Part shown: one piece after another, positions 27,443 to 36,506 of the stretch
Layout of the letters: every line of letters starts with the position of its first letter
Position numbering within the stretch: position 1 is the first letter of the stretch
Source of the DNA: an uncultured Novosphingobium sp.
GTDB lineage: Bacteria > Pseudomonadota > Alphaproteobacteria > Sphingomonadales > Sphingomonadaceae
Direction: 5' to 3'
Assembly (NCBI GenBank): GCA_946886365.1
Contig: CAMPIM010000002.1
Location: 13,751-77,750, forward strand
Length of the DNA stretch: 64,000 nt
Made by a program: the position numbers and the translations under genes
Notes under the pieces: model-generated
Databases searched by the model: none
The model's input: the letters and a program-made list of their open reading frames with translations, nothing else
What the model was told of the DNA's origin: nothing

Positions 27443-27895
27443 ACTGCCCACCCCTGCTTCGGTATGAAGCAGTTGAGTTAGGCCGCCATAGACGAGCGCA
27501 TCAGGCGAGGACGCCTACAGTCGGCCGCCGAAGAAGCTCGACAGCAATCTCTCCTCGCGGTGGATGAACTGGAAGCCGCCTTTCCGGCGCACGCCCCAGC
27601 GCCATTGCAGACGTTATTGGGCCCGGTTAGTTCTGACAGAAATAATAGTCCTTGGCGGTCGGACGACAGCATGCCAGAAGGACGATGTGGCGTGACACGA
27701 ATGTGGCACAAAGCATCATAATTACACGCAGCTAACATATTGAAATTGCGCATGTTATATTACGATTTACCCCTCCCGTAGGGGTCACCATTTTCCAAGC
27801 GCAGCCTTCATCATGAGCCGTGTTCCGCCGGGATCAAAGCGGCGACGCGGCCGTTCTTCATGCCTTAGCAACCGGCATGGAAGGCAGCAGGACTC
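27443..27895. other. Intergenic region across the right element boundary
   Basis: This 453-bp stretch holds no gene I can support. The left 330 bp belong to the element and include an A/T-rich end (27715-27772) that would carry integrase binding sites. The 18-bp attR is at 27774-27791. The right 100 bp are chromosomal and contain a hairpin CATGCC/GGCATG at about 27859-27880 before the phosphatase gene. Confidence 0.6.
27774..27791 (+). repeat. attR: second copy of the 18-bp tRNA-Glu core
   Basis: TCCCGTAGGGGTCACCAT is identical to 11946-11963. The flanking bases differ on both sides, so the match is not part of a longer repeat. It marks the right end of the element. Confidence 0.93.
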
Positions 27896-28663
27896 GTGGC
27901 GTCACTTCATTGGCCGAGCCAGCTCATCATCGTACGTCATGGTCAGAGCGCCGGAAATGTGGCGCGTGACGCCGCAACTGAAGCACAGTCCGATCGCATA
28001 GCCTTGTCCGTGCGTGATGCGGACGTTCCGTTAAGTGGATTGGGCCGTGAGCAGGCGCAGTCGCTAGGCCATTGGTTCGGCAGCGAGGAGGAAGATCAAA
28101 GGCCGGAGGTGCTGTTGTCATCCCCCTATCTGCGGGCATTTCAGACCGCGCAGATTTTCCGCGAGGTTGGCGGAGCCGCTGCCGAGGAACCGATCTGCTT
28201 CGATGAACGGCTGCGCGAAAAAGAATTCGGCATTTTGGACGGGCTGACGACGACGGGCATCCGCAATCTGGAGGCCGACCAGTATGAATTCCGCCAGATG
28301 CTCGGAAAATTCTATCACCGGCCGCCGGGCGGAGAGAGCTGGTGCGACGTCATCCTGCGGCTCCGATCGGTGATGGACACCATATCATTGCACTATGCCG
28401 GACGGCGCGTGATGATCTTCACGCATCAGGTCGTGGTGTTGTGCCTTCGCTATATCATCGAAGGGTTGAATGAAGCGGAAATACTGGCGATCGACCGGGC
28501 TGGCGATGTCGCGAACTGCGCGATCAGCGACTATGTTTATGACCCTTCCCACGGGCGCAATGGCGGGCTGGTACTGCGCCGTTACAATGTGACCGCGCCG
28601 ATGGAGGAAGAGGAAACCCCTGTCACACGCGAACCCGATGCCATCGCCGGAGCACGGGGATGA
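27896..28663 (+). CDS. Histidine phosphatase family protein (phosphoglycerate mutase-like)
   Basis: A 255-residue cytosolic enzyme of the histidine phosphatase superfamily. The catalytic RHG motif is IIVRHGQSAGN near residue 12; the second arginine is in SSPYLRAFQTA near residue 82, and the second histidine in IFTHQVVVLCLRY near residue 175. The substrate is not evident. The start is GTG 27896 with AGGA upstream. It overlaps the next gene by 4 bp (ATGA). This is the first chromosomal gene right of the element. Confidence 0.88.
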   Translation: MASLHWPSQLIIVRHGQSAGNVARDAATEAQSDRIALSVRDADVPLSGLGREQAQSLGHWFGSEEEDQRPEVLLSSPYLRAFQTAQIFREVGGAAAEEPICFDERLREKEFGILDGLTTTGIRNLEADQYEFRQMLGKFYHRPPGGESWCDVILRLRSVMDTISLHYAGRRVMIFTHQVVVLCLRYIIEGLNEAEILAIDRAGDVANCAISDYVYDPSHGRNGGLVLRRYNVTAPMEEEETPVTREPDAIAGARG

Positions 28664-29550
28664 CGCCAGAGACTCTCGATAGCGCATGGTTGCGGACGCA
28701 CCCCCTCCCGATTCCCGACCATGACTCCGACAAGGATGGGCGGGGTCGTGTGTTGGTCGTCGGTGGCGCGGAATTCGTGCCCGGTGCGCTGCGCCTGACG
28801 GGCGAGGCGGCACTGCGGGCAGGTGCTGGCAAGTTGCAGATGGCGACTGTCCGTTCTGCCGCCATGTCGCTGGGCGTGCTGGTTCCCGAAGCCGCGATGA
28901 CGGCGCTGCCTGCGGAGGAGAATGGCGAGATCGCCGCCGGAGCAGCTGAGCGTCTGGCGCCGCAGCTCGCCCGCTGTGACGCGCTGGTTCTGGGGCCGGG
29001 CATGAGCGTGAGTTCCCAGACGGATGAACTGGTCGCGGCCATATTGGCCGCCACCGATCCGCCGGTTACCATCGTCCTCGACGCGGCGGCGCTGACATCC
29101 GCACGCGAGTTGCGATCCACCGTCGCCGGGCATGAGGGACATATCATCCTGACGCCTCATCATGGCGAGATGGCTATCCTGACCGGGCAAAGCGTCGAGG
29201 CCGTTTCGGCCGATCCCGTGAAGATTGCGCTGCAAGTGGCGGCGGAATTTCAGGCGGTGGTCATCCTGAAGGGCGACCGCAGCGTGGTCGCGGCTCCGGA
29301 CGGCGCCTGCCTGTTGCATGAGGGCGGTTGCGTCGGCCTGGCCACCGGCGGTTCGGGCGATGTGCTGGCCGGGATCGTCGGCGGTTTGGCGGCGCGCGGC
29401 GCGGACCCTTTGCGGGCGGCTGCCTGGGGCAGCTGGTTGCACGGCCAGGCAGGGCGCGAACTCGCCCGCACCATGGGGCCTGTCGGATTTCTGGCGCGCG
29501 AATTGCTGCCGCTGATTCCCGGCCTGCTGGAAGCGCCCGGCAACAGCTAA
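28660..29550 (+). CDS. nnrD: ADP/ATP-dependent (S)-NAD(P)H-hydrate dehydratase
   Basis: A 296-residue ribokinase-like enzyme that repairs hydrated NAD(P)H. The carbohydrate-kinase-type signature is near residue 225 (GLATGGSGDVLAGIVGG), with the nucleotide segment VILKGDRSVV near residue 203 and LTPHHGEM near residue 165. Many bacterial proteins fuse this domain to the NnrE epimerase; here only the dehydratase is present, so the epimerase must be elsewhere. It is coupled to the upstream phosphatase gene. Confidence 0.93.
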   Translation: MTPETLDSAWLRTHPLPIPDHDSDKDGRGRVLVVGGAEFVPGALRLTGEAALRAGAGKLQMATVRSAAMSLGVLVPEAAMTALPAEENGEIAAGAAERLAPQLARCDALVLGPGMSVSSQTDELVAAILAATDPPVTIVLDAAALTSARELRSTVAGHEGHIILTPHHGEMAILTGQSVEAVSADPVKIALQVAAEFQAVVILKGDRSVVAAPDGACLLHEGGCVGLATGGSGDVLAGIVGGLAARGADPLRAAAWGSWLHGQAGRELARTMGPVGFLARELLPLIPGLLEAPGNS

Positions 29551-29595
29551 CTGCATCGTTGCGCATCCGAATTCATCTTTGTGCGTTTCGGGTGG

Positions 29596-30063
29596 ATGAG
29601 CGACAATTTTTCGGTGCTGCCGCATCTGGTCCCTATCGTCATCGCCTATTGCCTGGCTTTGCCTATCGGCTGGAACCGGGAGCGAGCGGAACGCAGCGCT
29701 GGCCTGCGCACCTTTCCGCTGGTCGCCGTCGCGAGCTGTGGCTTTGTCCAGACGGTGGAAGGAATGATGGCGCAGGACCCGGCGGCGCTTGCCCGGGTGT
29801 TGGAAGGCGTGATCGCGGGCATCGGATTTCTGGGCGGTGGTGCGATCCTGCAACAGAAACATTCGGTCAGGGGCACCGCAACGGCAGCCAGCCTTTGGAT
29901 CACGGGTGCGATCGGGCTTGCAGCCGGGCTTGCAAAATATGATGTCGCGGTGGTGCTTACCGGCCTTACCCTGCTGACCTTCTGGGTCATGGCGCCATTG
30001 AAGCCCGCCGAGAATGAACGGGGCGATGAAGAGAAGATCAGTGAGCCAGAAACGCCGCGCTGA
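29596..30063 (+). CDS. MgtC/SapB family membrane protein
   Basis: A 155-residue inner-membrane protein with four hydrophobic segments. The family pattern is clear: ALPIGWNRERAERSAGLRTFPLVAV near residues 20-45 and GVIAGIGFLGGGAILQ near residues 75-90, then RGTATAASLWITGAIGLAAG. MgtC proteins have been tied to magnesium limitation and ATP synthase control in pathogens, but short family members are widespread and uncharacterised. I start at ATG 29596, where the conserved N-terminus begins; GTG 29581 is an alternative. It is convergent with rlmN, 9 bp apart. Confidence 0.85.
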   Translation: MSDNFSVLPHLVPIVIAYCLALPIGWNRERAERSAGLRTFPLVAVASCGFVQTVEGMMAQDPAALARVLEGVIAGIGFLGGGAILQQKHSVRGTATAASLWITGAIGLAAGLAKYDVAVVLTGLTLLTFWVMAPLKPAENERGDEEKISEPETPR

Positions 30064-30072
30064 TGGCGCTGC

Positions 30073-31344
30073 TTACCCCAGCGCTGCCTGCTTTTCCGCC
30101 GCCAGCCGGTCCAGTTCCGCCCGACTCTTCTTCTCGCTCGCCGACTTGAGTTGCCCGCAGGCGGCCATGATGTCCCGTCCGCGCGGCGTGCGCACTGGGG
30201 CGGAGATGCCGCCTTCGAACACGATCTCTGAAAAGCGCTTGATCCGCTCGGGCGTCGAGCATTCATAGTCGGTGCCCGGCCATGGGTTGAAGGGGATCAG
30301 GTTGACCTTGGCAGGCAGCTTATAGTGACGCAGCAGGCGAACCAGTTCGCGCGCATCTTCATCGCTGTCATTCTTGTCCTTGATCATCACATATTCGAAC
30401 GTGATGCGGCGCGCATTATTCGCGTTCGGATAGTCGGCGCAGGCTTGCAGCAACTGTTCGATACCGAATTTCTTGTTGAGCGGCACCAGTTCGTCACGCA
30501 CATCCTTGGTCACGCCATGGAGCGACACGGCAAGGTTGACGCCAATCTCTTCCCCCGCGCGCGCCATCATTGGCACCACGCCGGACGTGGAGAGCGTGAT
30601 CCGCCGCTTCGACAGAGCGAGGCCGTCGCCGTCCATGACGACCTTCAACGCATCGCGCACATGATCGAAATTATAGAGCGGCTCGCCCATCCCCATCATC
30701 ACGATGTTGGTCAGCATCCGCCCATCGGGGCTATATTGTGAGCTATCGTCCGCTTCGTCATCATTGGCGGACGCCATGCTGCCCTTGGGCCATTCGCCCA
30801 GCGCATCGCGGGCCAGCATAACCTGCCCGACGATCTCGCCCGGCGTCAGGTTGCGCACGAGGCGCATCGTGCCCGTATGACAGAAACGGCAATTGAGTGT
30901 GCAGCCTACCTGGCTAGACACGCAGAGCGTTCCGCGATCGGCGTCCGGGATGAACACCATCTCATAGTCCTGCCCATCGTCTGACCGAAGCAGCCATTTG
31001 CGGGTGCCGTCGCTCGACACCTGCGCTTCGACGACCTCGGGACGTCCCACGATGAAGCGTTCCGCCATCCAGCCGCGCATCGGCTTGGCAAGGTCGGTCA
31101 TCGCATCGAAATCGGTTTCGCCGCGATGGTAGAGCCAGTGGAACAGCTGCTTCGACCGCAGCTTTGCCTGCTTGGCATCCAGCCCCGCTTCCTCCAGCGC
31201 GCTTTTGATCTGCGGGCGCGACAGGCCCATCAGGTCGGTGCGCCCATCTTCACGGGGCGTCACAGCGCGGGGGACCGGCACAGGGTCGATAGCGCCGGGA
31301 ATCGGCATCAAGGGGCTGGCGGATGAATGCATGGCAGCGCCCAT
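30073..31344 (-). CDS. rlmN: 23S rRNA (adenine-2503-C2) methyltransferase RlmN
   Basis: A 423-residue radical SAM enzyme that methylates A2503 of 23S rRNA (and A37 of some tRNAs). The iron-sulfur motif CTLNCRFC is near residue 155, the MGMGEPLYN motif is near residue 225, and the C-terminal catalytic cysteine lies in the segment before the end (IMAACGQL). The N-terminal HhH-like region [11 protein letters not shown] is typical. I chose ATG 31344 over the longer open frame to 31479 because the extra residues overlap the next gene and are atypical; ATG 31332 is equally possible. Confidence 0.95.
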   Translation of the reverse strand: MGAAMHSSASPLMPIPGAIDPVPVPRAVTPREDGRTDLMGLSRPQIKSALEEAGLDAKQAKLRSKQLFHWLYHRGETDFDAMTDLAKPMRGWMAERFIVGRPEVVEAQVSSDGTRKWLLRSDDGQDYEMVFIPDADRGTLCVSSQVGCTLNCRFCHTGTMRLVRNLTPGEIVGQVMLARDALGEWPKGSMASANDDEADDSSQYSPDGRMLTNIVMMGMGEPLYNFDHVRDALKVVMDGDGLALSKRRITLSTSGVVPMMARAGEEIGVNLAVSLHGVTKDVRDELVPLNKKFGIEQLLQACADYPNANNARRITFEYVMIKDKNDSDEDARELVRLLRHYKLPAKVNLIPFNPWPGTDYECSTPERIKRFSEIVFEGGISAPVRTPRGRDIMAACGQLKSASEKKSRAELDRLAAEKQAALG

Positions 31345-31390
31345 AGCGGATTTTTCGAAAATTATAAAGGGAGCGTCGAGCGCCCGCCTG

Positions 31391-31879
31391 TCACCGCAGC
31401 CGTGCGCAGCCCAATGCCGCCGCGTCGATCGCTGTTGCGGCGCCGCGCAGCGTATAGGTGTCCGCGAAACCGCGTCCATTTGCGCCCTGTGTCTGTACGC
31501 TCATGCTGCCTGCCGATCGCATGGCTGCAATGATGGCCGCATCGGCGCGAGGGTCGGGCGCCCACGCATCAGCCTGTCCCGCGACCAGCGCGAAGCGTCT
31601 CTCCCCAACATTCAGGATCACGGGAGAACCATCCGCCCGCACCCGGCTCAGCCGGAAATGTACCTGTCCGCGTACGCGCTGGCGGGGCCAGTTGCCAACG
31701 GCGGCGAAACCATTGCCGGCACGGCTCACGGGTTTGGAGATGGCATAGCAACGCGGTGCCGCCGGGTCGCGGAACGCCCCCCAGGCCTCGAACATGCCGA
31801 GCGAATCCCTTGCCAATGCTGGCGTTGCGATCATCAGGAGCAGGAGCAAGGCGTGCTTCATGACGCTGGCAAAGCCCAT
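31391..31879 (-). CDS. Secreted IalB-like (invasion associated locus B family) protein
   Basis: A 162-residue exported protein with a signal peptide ([15 protein letters not shown], cut near residue 24). The middle resembles the IalB family: an AWG-F-D element, a C-Y-A-I-S-P-like turn and [17 protein letters not shown] strands, with two cysteines (PRCYA and the C-terminal LGCARL) that may pair. The function in free-living species is unknown. The ATG at 31879 follows AGAGGA; an adjacent ATG at 31882 is too close to it. It lies upstream of rlmN on the same strand, 46 bp away. Confidence 0.65.
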   Translation of the reverse strand: MGFASVMKHALLLLLMIATPALARDSLGMFEAWGAFRDPAAPRCYAISKPVSRAGNGFAAVGNWPRQRVRGQVHFRLSRVRADGSPVILNVGERRFALVAGQADAWAPDPRADAAIIAAMRSAGSMSVQTQGANGRGFADTYTLRGAATAIDAAALGCARLR

Positions 31880-32029
31880 CATGTCCTCTTTTGCAACCCT
31901 TGCCGTCACGAAACGATCAGCAGGTGCTTGCCGCCGCCGCAACAGTGGTTATGAAGGATCATCCATCATTGTCGCCCGGATTCGACCGCATCCGGGCTTT
32001 GCGCAGAAAAGAAACGGACAAACAGGGAC

Positions 32030-33142
32030 ATGAAGGCCACCATCGAACGCGCCACGCTCCTCAAGAGCCTCAGCCACGTCCAGTCGGTGGTTGAGCGGCG
32101 CAATACGATTCCGATCCTGTCCAACGTGCTGATCGAAGCGTCTGCCGATGGCGCGATCAAGCTGATGGCGACCGACCTCGACCTCCAGATCGTCGAAAGC
32201 GTGTCCGCGCAGGTGGAACAGCCCGGCGCGACGACCATTTCGGCCCACACCCTGTTCGACATCGCCCGCAAGCTGCCCGAAGGGTCGCAGGTGTCGCTGC
32301 AAGCGGCGGAAGGCAAGATGCTGATCCAGGCGGGCCGCGCGCGATTCAACCTGTCGACCCTGCCGCGCGACGACTTCCCGGTGATCGCGGAAGGCGACCT
32401 GCCGACCAGCTTCGAACTGCCCGCAGAGACGCTGAAGCAAATCATCGACAAGACGCGCTTCGCCATCTCGACCGAAGAGACGCGCTATTATCTGAACGGT
32501 ATTTATTTCCACGTGTCGGATGATGGTCAGCCGGTCCTGAAGGCAGCGGCAACCGACGGGCACCGCCTTGCTCGCGTCACCGTGCCGCGTCCCGATGGCG
32601 CCGACGGCATGCCGGGCATCATCATCCCCCGCAAGTGCATCGGCGAGTTGCGCAAGCTGCTCGATGAAGTCGAAGGATCGGTGCAGATCACCCTCTCGGC
32701 GAGCAAGATCCGCTTCGGGCTTGGCAGTGCGATCCTCACCAGCAAGCTGATCGACGGCACTTTCCCCGATTACAGCCGCGTTATTCCCACCGCGAACGAC
32801 AAGCTGCTCAAGATCGACCCGCGCAGCTTCGAGGAAGGCGTGGACCGCGTCGCCACGATCGCTACGGAAAAGACTCGGGCGGTCAAGATGACGCTCGATC
32901 GCGACAAGATCACCCTGTCGGTCACCAGCCCCGAAAACGGCACGGCGGCCGAAGAAGTGCCGGGTGCGTTTCAGGGCGAGGGCTTCGATATCGGCTTCAA
33001 CGCGCGCTACCTGCTCGACATTCTGGGCCAGATTGACAGCGACACGGTGGAACTACACCTTGCGGACGCGGCAGCGCCGACGCTCATTCGGGAAAATGAT
33101 CGCAGTCCTGCGCTCTATGTCCTGATGCCGATGCGCGTTTAG
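32030..33142 (+). CDS. dnaN: DNA polymerase III beta subunit (sliding clamp)
   Basis: A 370-residue clamp that tethers polymerases to DNA. The three repeated clamp domains are evident, with the start KATIERATLLKSLSHVQSVVERRNTIPILSNV and the C-terminal LMPMRV, the hydrophobic edge that binds partner peptides. The length is exact for the family. No dnaA or recF is beside it, so the locus is not the classical dnaA-dnaN-recF cluster. Confidence 0.97.
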   Translation: MKATIERATLLKSLSHVQSVVERRNTIPILSNVLIEASADGAIKLMATDLDLQIVESVSAQVEQPGATTISAHTLFDIARKLPEGSQVSLQAAEGKMLIQAGRARFNLSTLPRDDFPVIAEGDLPTSFELPAETLKQIIDKTRFAISTEETRYYLNGIYFHVSDDGQPVLKAAATDGHRLARVTVPRPDGADGMPGIIIPRKCIGELRKLLDEVEGSVQITLSASKIRFGLGSAILTSKLIDGTFPDYSRVIPTANDKLLKIDPRSFEEGVDRVATIATEKTRAVKMTLDRDKITLSVTSPENGTAAEEVPGAFQGEGFDIGFNARYLLDILGQIDSDTVELHLADAAAPTLIRENDRSPALYVLMPMRV

Positions 33143-33236
33143 TCGGGAACGGGGTGAACGGTTCTGCGGGACCGCATGCCTCATCCTGCTCAGTCTGTCT
33201 CGGCCTCTGTTGACCGAACACTGAGGCAGTATTGGC

Positions 33237-35933
33237 GTGACGGGAGGCGCGTTCCCTCGCCCGTCACGCTTTGCCAGCCGGTCGGGTAAGTTTCTTTCAA
33301 CATCTGTGCGTTACGCACGTCATATGGCCCCGTCGCGCACCAAGCTGAACGATACATCGTATCGACCCGCCGATCTTGCGGTCGCGCTGGGTCTGGCTGA
33401 GGGCGGGACGCAGGCGTCGGCCTTCTGGATATCCGGAGCCTTCGCCCATATCGCCCGCCTCTGGCCGCTGGTGCTGCTGGGCAAGCTGTGCACCATCACG
33501 CTGCTCCATGTGCCGCTGTTCACCTTTGGCAACATTCTCCACTTCCTCACATTCCTGGCGATGTTGTTGATAGATGGCATGCTGATCGCCGCTCCGCGCG
33601 CGGAACGATTTCAGAATCTACGGCCGCATGTGCAGAAATGGCTGATGTTGCCGATGGTGCTGCTGTCCAGCATGAGTTTCAGCATGCTGCTGGGACCAGC
33701 GCAATTTGCAGGGCCGTTGTCGATATCTCTCGCGGCGGAAGTCGCGATGGCGTTGATCGCCGTGTCGATATTCGGCGACCGGCGGTTGCTGGGCGTCAGT
33801 TATTTTCTGGGCACGTTGATCGTTTCAGCGTTTCAGGAAGCGGGCTTTGCGCAACTGGGTTTGTTGGTGAGTTGCATCGCGGTCATGATGATCGCCGCAG
33901 TGCGCCAGGCAACGTCTGATTTCGAACGGGCAATCGCGCAACATCAACAGGACCTTCGCGCGCAACGATCCGACCGCCTGTTGCAGGAATATGAACAGTC
34001 GGGGCAGGGCTGGTTCTGGGAAACCGACCGCCAGGGCTGCCTTACCTATCTTTCCGAAACGCTCACGCGGACACTGGATATTGCGGAGGATGAACTTGTC
34101 GGCCAGTTGATCACCGACATTGTCTCTGCGGGTGATCATCAAAGTGGCGGGGGCGAGCGCACGCTCGGCTTCCATTTATCGACGCGCACGGGCTTTTCGG
34201 ACGTTCATGTTCGAGCTGCTGCGACCCGTGACGAGCGCTGGTGGTCGATATCCGGCCAGCCGGTTTTCAACGAATTTGGGCAGTTCCACGGCTTCCGCGG
34301 GAGCGGCACCGACCTTACCGAAATGCGCCGGAGCCAGGCGGAGGTAAAGCGCCTTGCCCAGTTCGATTCGCTCACCGGGCTTGCCAATCGCGTACAGATG
34401 CTGCGGTCGCTGGAAGATGCCGTGGCCGGTGCGCCTGGAAAGTCGGGCGATTGTGCGCTGCTGATGTTGGATCTGGATCGCTTCAAGACCGTCAACGATA
34501 CGCTCGGGCACCCCGCCGGGGACGCGCTGCTGCGGCAGGTGAGCCAGCGTCTTCAACGTGTCGCGGGCGATCGCGGGCTTGTAGGGCGGCAGGGCGGTGA
34601 CGAATTCAAGGTGCTGCTGCCCGGCAGACATGATCGTGCGTTGCTTTCCCAACTATCGACGATGATCATCAATACGCTTTCGCAACCTTATATGATTGAG
34701 GGGAAGGCGGTGGTCATCGGCGTGTCCATCGGGATTTCCTGTTGCCCGCACGACGGCGACACGGCCGATGCGCTGATCCGCAACGCCGATCTCGCGCTCT
34801 ATGCTGCAAAAGGCGACGGGCGGGGCGTCCATCGTTTCTATTCGTCCGAAATGCATGCCGATGCAGAGGGTCGCCGTCAGTTGGAGGAAGATCTTCGCCA
34901 CGCGCTGGCTTCGGACGGGCTGCACCTTGTCTACCAGCCGGTCGTGTCTTCAAGGACGGAGCGGGTCACCGGCTATGAAGCGCTGCTTCGCTGGACTCAT
35001 CCCGTACGTGGCGAGATTTCGCCAACCATTTTCGTGCCCATCGCCGAGGAGACAGGGCTTATCGGCCCGATCGGTGACTGGGTACTGCGCACCGCCTGCC
35101 GCGACGCTTCGGATTGGGATGAAGATATCCGCGTCGCCGTCAATGTCTCGCCGATCCAGTTCGCCAATCCAGGATTGCCCGCGACGGTCATGAGTGCGCT
35201 TGCCGCTTCCCAACTCGCGCCCCAGCGGCTGGAGTTGGAGATCACCGAAAGCGTGTTCCTGAATGACAATGACGGAACGGATTCGATGTTCGCCCGGCTC
35301 AAGGGGATTGGCGTCCGTCTGGCGCTCGACGATTTCGGCACCGGATACTCCTCGCTCGGTTATTTGAAGAAGGCGCCCTTCGACAAGATCAAGATCGACC
35401 AGAGCTTTGTGCGCGGCGCGGTGATGACCGGCAGCCGCAACAGCGCGATCATCAAGGCAATCGTCAGCCTGGCCGAGGCGCTGGGCATGGACACCACGGC
35501 GGAGGGCGCGGAGACGCAGGACGAACTGGCGCTGATCCGCGATCTGGGGTGCAGCCATATACAGGGCTATGTCTATGGCCGCCCGCTTGTTGCCAGCGAC
35601 GTGCTGGCCCGGCACCATGCGCACGGCACGGTGGCGCTGGTGGAGGGCTTTCAGTCCAGCCGCCCAGAGCGCAAGACGATGCTGCGGACGATCGCGGTGC
35701 AGGCCGATGGTCACGCCTATACCGGGCGCATCCGCAACATCTCCTCCACCGGTGCGATGATCGAGGGGCTGTGGCATGTGCCCCAAGGCACCCAGTTGTC
35801 GATCGAGTTCAGTGACAGTCAGAATGTGAGCGCTGTGGTTCGCTGGTCCCGCGAGGATCGGATGGGCGTTGAATTTACCAGCGCCATCGACATCGCCGCT
35901 GCCTGCGCTCTGCCTCGATCCTTGGCATCCTGA
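33237..35933 (+). CDS. Membrane PAS-GGDEF-EAL protein with C-terminal PilZ domain
   Basis: An 898-residue cyclic-di-GMP signalling protein. About five hydrophobic segments lie at residues 65-215, then a PAS-like domain (about 235-365), a GGDEF domain with an intact GGDEF motif near residue 457, an EAL domain with intact EALLRW near 585, DDFGTGYSSL near 700 and a later EGAET motif, and a PilZ-like domain at the end (RNISSTGAMIEG near residue 835). Both catalytic motifs are kept, so it could make and break cyclic-di-GMP and sense it through PilZ. The start at GTG 33237 is uncertain; ATG 33324 would still keep all domains. Confidence 0.9.
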   Translation: MTGGAFPRPSRFASRSGKFLSTSVRYARHMAPSRTKLNDTSYRPADLAVALGLAEGGTQASAFWISGAFAHIARLWPLVLLGKLCTITLLHVPLFTFGNILHFLTFLAMLLIDGMLIAAPRAERFQNLRPHVQKWLMLPMVLLSSMSFSMLLGPAQFAGPLSISLAAEVAMALIAVSIFGDRRLLGVSYFLGTLIVSAFQEAGFAQLGLLVSCIAVMMIAAVRQATSDFERAIAQHQQDLRAQRSDRLLQEYEQSGQGWFWETDRQGCLTYLSETLTRTLDIAEDELVGQLITDIVSAGDHQSGGGERTLGFHLSTRTGFSDVHVRAAATRDERWWSISGQPVFNEFGQFHGFRGSGTDLTEMRRSQAEVKRLAQFDSLTGLANRVQMLRSLEDAVAGAPGKSGDCALLMLDLDRFKTVNDTLGHPAGDALLRQVSQRLQRVAGDRGLVGRQGGDEFKVLLPGRHDRALLSQLSTMIINTLSQPYMIEGKAVVIGVSIGISCCPHDGDTADALIRNADLALYAAKGDGRGVHRFYSSEMHADAEGRRQLEEDLRHALASDGLHLVYQPVVSSRTERVTGYEALLRWTHPVRGEISPTIFVPIAEETGLIGPIGDWVLRTACRDASDWDEDIRVAVNVSPIQFANPGLPATVMSALAASQLAPQRLELEITESVFLNDNDGTDSMFARLKGIGVRLALDDFGTGYSSLGYLKKAPFDKIKIDQSFVRGAVMTGSRNSAIIKAIVSLAEALGMDTTAEGAETQDELALIRDLGCSHIQGYVYGRPLVASDVLARHHAHGTVALVEGFQSSRPERKTMLRTIAVQADGHAYTGRIRNISSTGAMIEGLWHVPQGTQLSIEFSDSQNVSAVVRWSREDRMGVEFTSAIDIAAACALPRSLAS

Positions 35934-35970
35934 CCTGACCCGGTTCGGGCGGCGACGCCCGCAAGCACAT

Positions 35971-36003
35971 AAAAAAGGAGCTGCCGGATGACAGCTCCTT
36001 TTG
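35971..36003. terminator. Bidirectional rho-independent terminator
   Basis: AAAAGGAGCTG and CAGCTCCTTTT are perfect arms with an 8-nt loop, and A- and T-runs flank both sides. It serves the GGDEF-EAL gene on the plus strand and the receiver gene on the minus strand. Confidence 0.88.
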
Positions 36004-36021
36004 TTGTACGTGGCGGAAGTT

Positions 36022-36441
36022 TCAGGCGGCGATCGCTACCTGTTCGGCCTGAACAAGGCCACGCGCCACGTCCTTGACCAGTGCGATGAAACGTCCGGCT
36101 TCCCGTGCGATCATCGCCTTGTTGAAGCAGGCGGCCGCACCCCGGTCGAGCGCTTCGGCCATGATCGGCGCTCCGTCGCGCATCAGGCTGGACAGCATGA
36201 TGACGGGGCAGGGATCGATGTCCATGATCTCGTCAAGAATGCTGAGCCCATCCCGGCCCGGCATGGCGATGTCCATCGTCACCACATCGGGCTTTTCCAT
36301 GCGGATGAGGTCGATCGCCTCTTCGCCGTTGCGGGCGATGCCCACGACATCGAACCGGCAATCGCGTTCCAGCAGCGTCTCGATCATGGCGCGAATGGTC
36401 AGCGAGTCATCGACCACCACGATCCGTATCGGCTTTGCCAT
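36022..36441 (-). CDS. Stand-alone CheB-like response regulator receiver
   Basis: A 139-residue single receiver domain. The acid pocket is VVVDDS near residue 10, the phospho-acceptor aspartate lies in VTMDIAMPGRDG near residue 57, the conserved serine in VIMLSS near residue 84, and the lysine in FNKA near residue 108. The IMLSSLMRDGAPIMAEALDRGAA stretch is like the receiver of CheB, but no methylesterase domain follows. No chemotaxis genes are nearby. It may be a shuttle or sink receiver. Confidence 0.88.
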   Translation of the reverse strand: MAKPIRIVVVDDSLTIRAMIETLLERDCRFDVVGIARNGEEAIDLIRMEKPDVVTMDIAMPGRDGLSILDEIMDIDPCPVIMLSSLMRDGAPIMAEALDRGAAACFNKAMIAREAGRFIALVKDVARGLVQAEQVAIAA

Positions 36442-36506
36442 GCATTCCTCCGACCCTTGTTTTCAAAGGTCATAACGGACGGAAAATGGAGAGTTTTAGG
36501 CAAGAG

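Larger units (their letters stand above)
11946..27791. mobile_element. Integrative mobilizable element in tRNA-Glu (15.8 kb)
   Basis: The element is bounded by a perfect 18-bp direct repeat of the tRNA-Glu 3' end. Contents in order: tyrosine recombinase, type I restriction-modification system on the minus strand, two exonuclease genes around an unknown gene, a KfrA-like gene, a MobV relaxase, and a HipA-like kinase with DUF3037. There is an integrase next to the tRNA and a relaxase, but no coupling protein, VirB-type genes, replication initiator or phage structural genes. This is the layout of an element that integrates by itself and borrows a conjugation machine. Excision has not been shown. 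Confidence 0.9.

Noticed and set aside
27478..27753. 91-residue open frame in the right end of the element
   Set aside because: No conserved motif or ribosome site; serine/alanine/arginine-rich composition. Left as non-coding.
11946..27791. Prophage interpretation of the island
   Set aside because: No capsid, tail, terminase, lysis or repressor genes; the relaxase points to a mobilizable element.
28582..29862. 426-residue open frame on the minus strand
   Set aside because: It lies opposite the phosphatase end, nnrD and the mgtC-like gene and has no domain.
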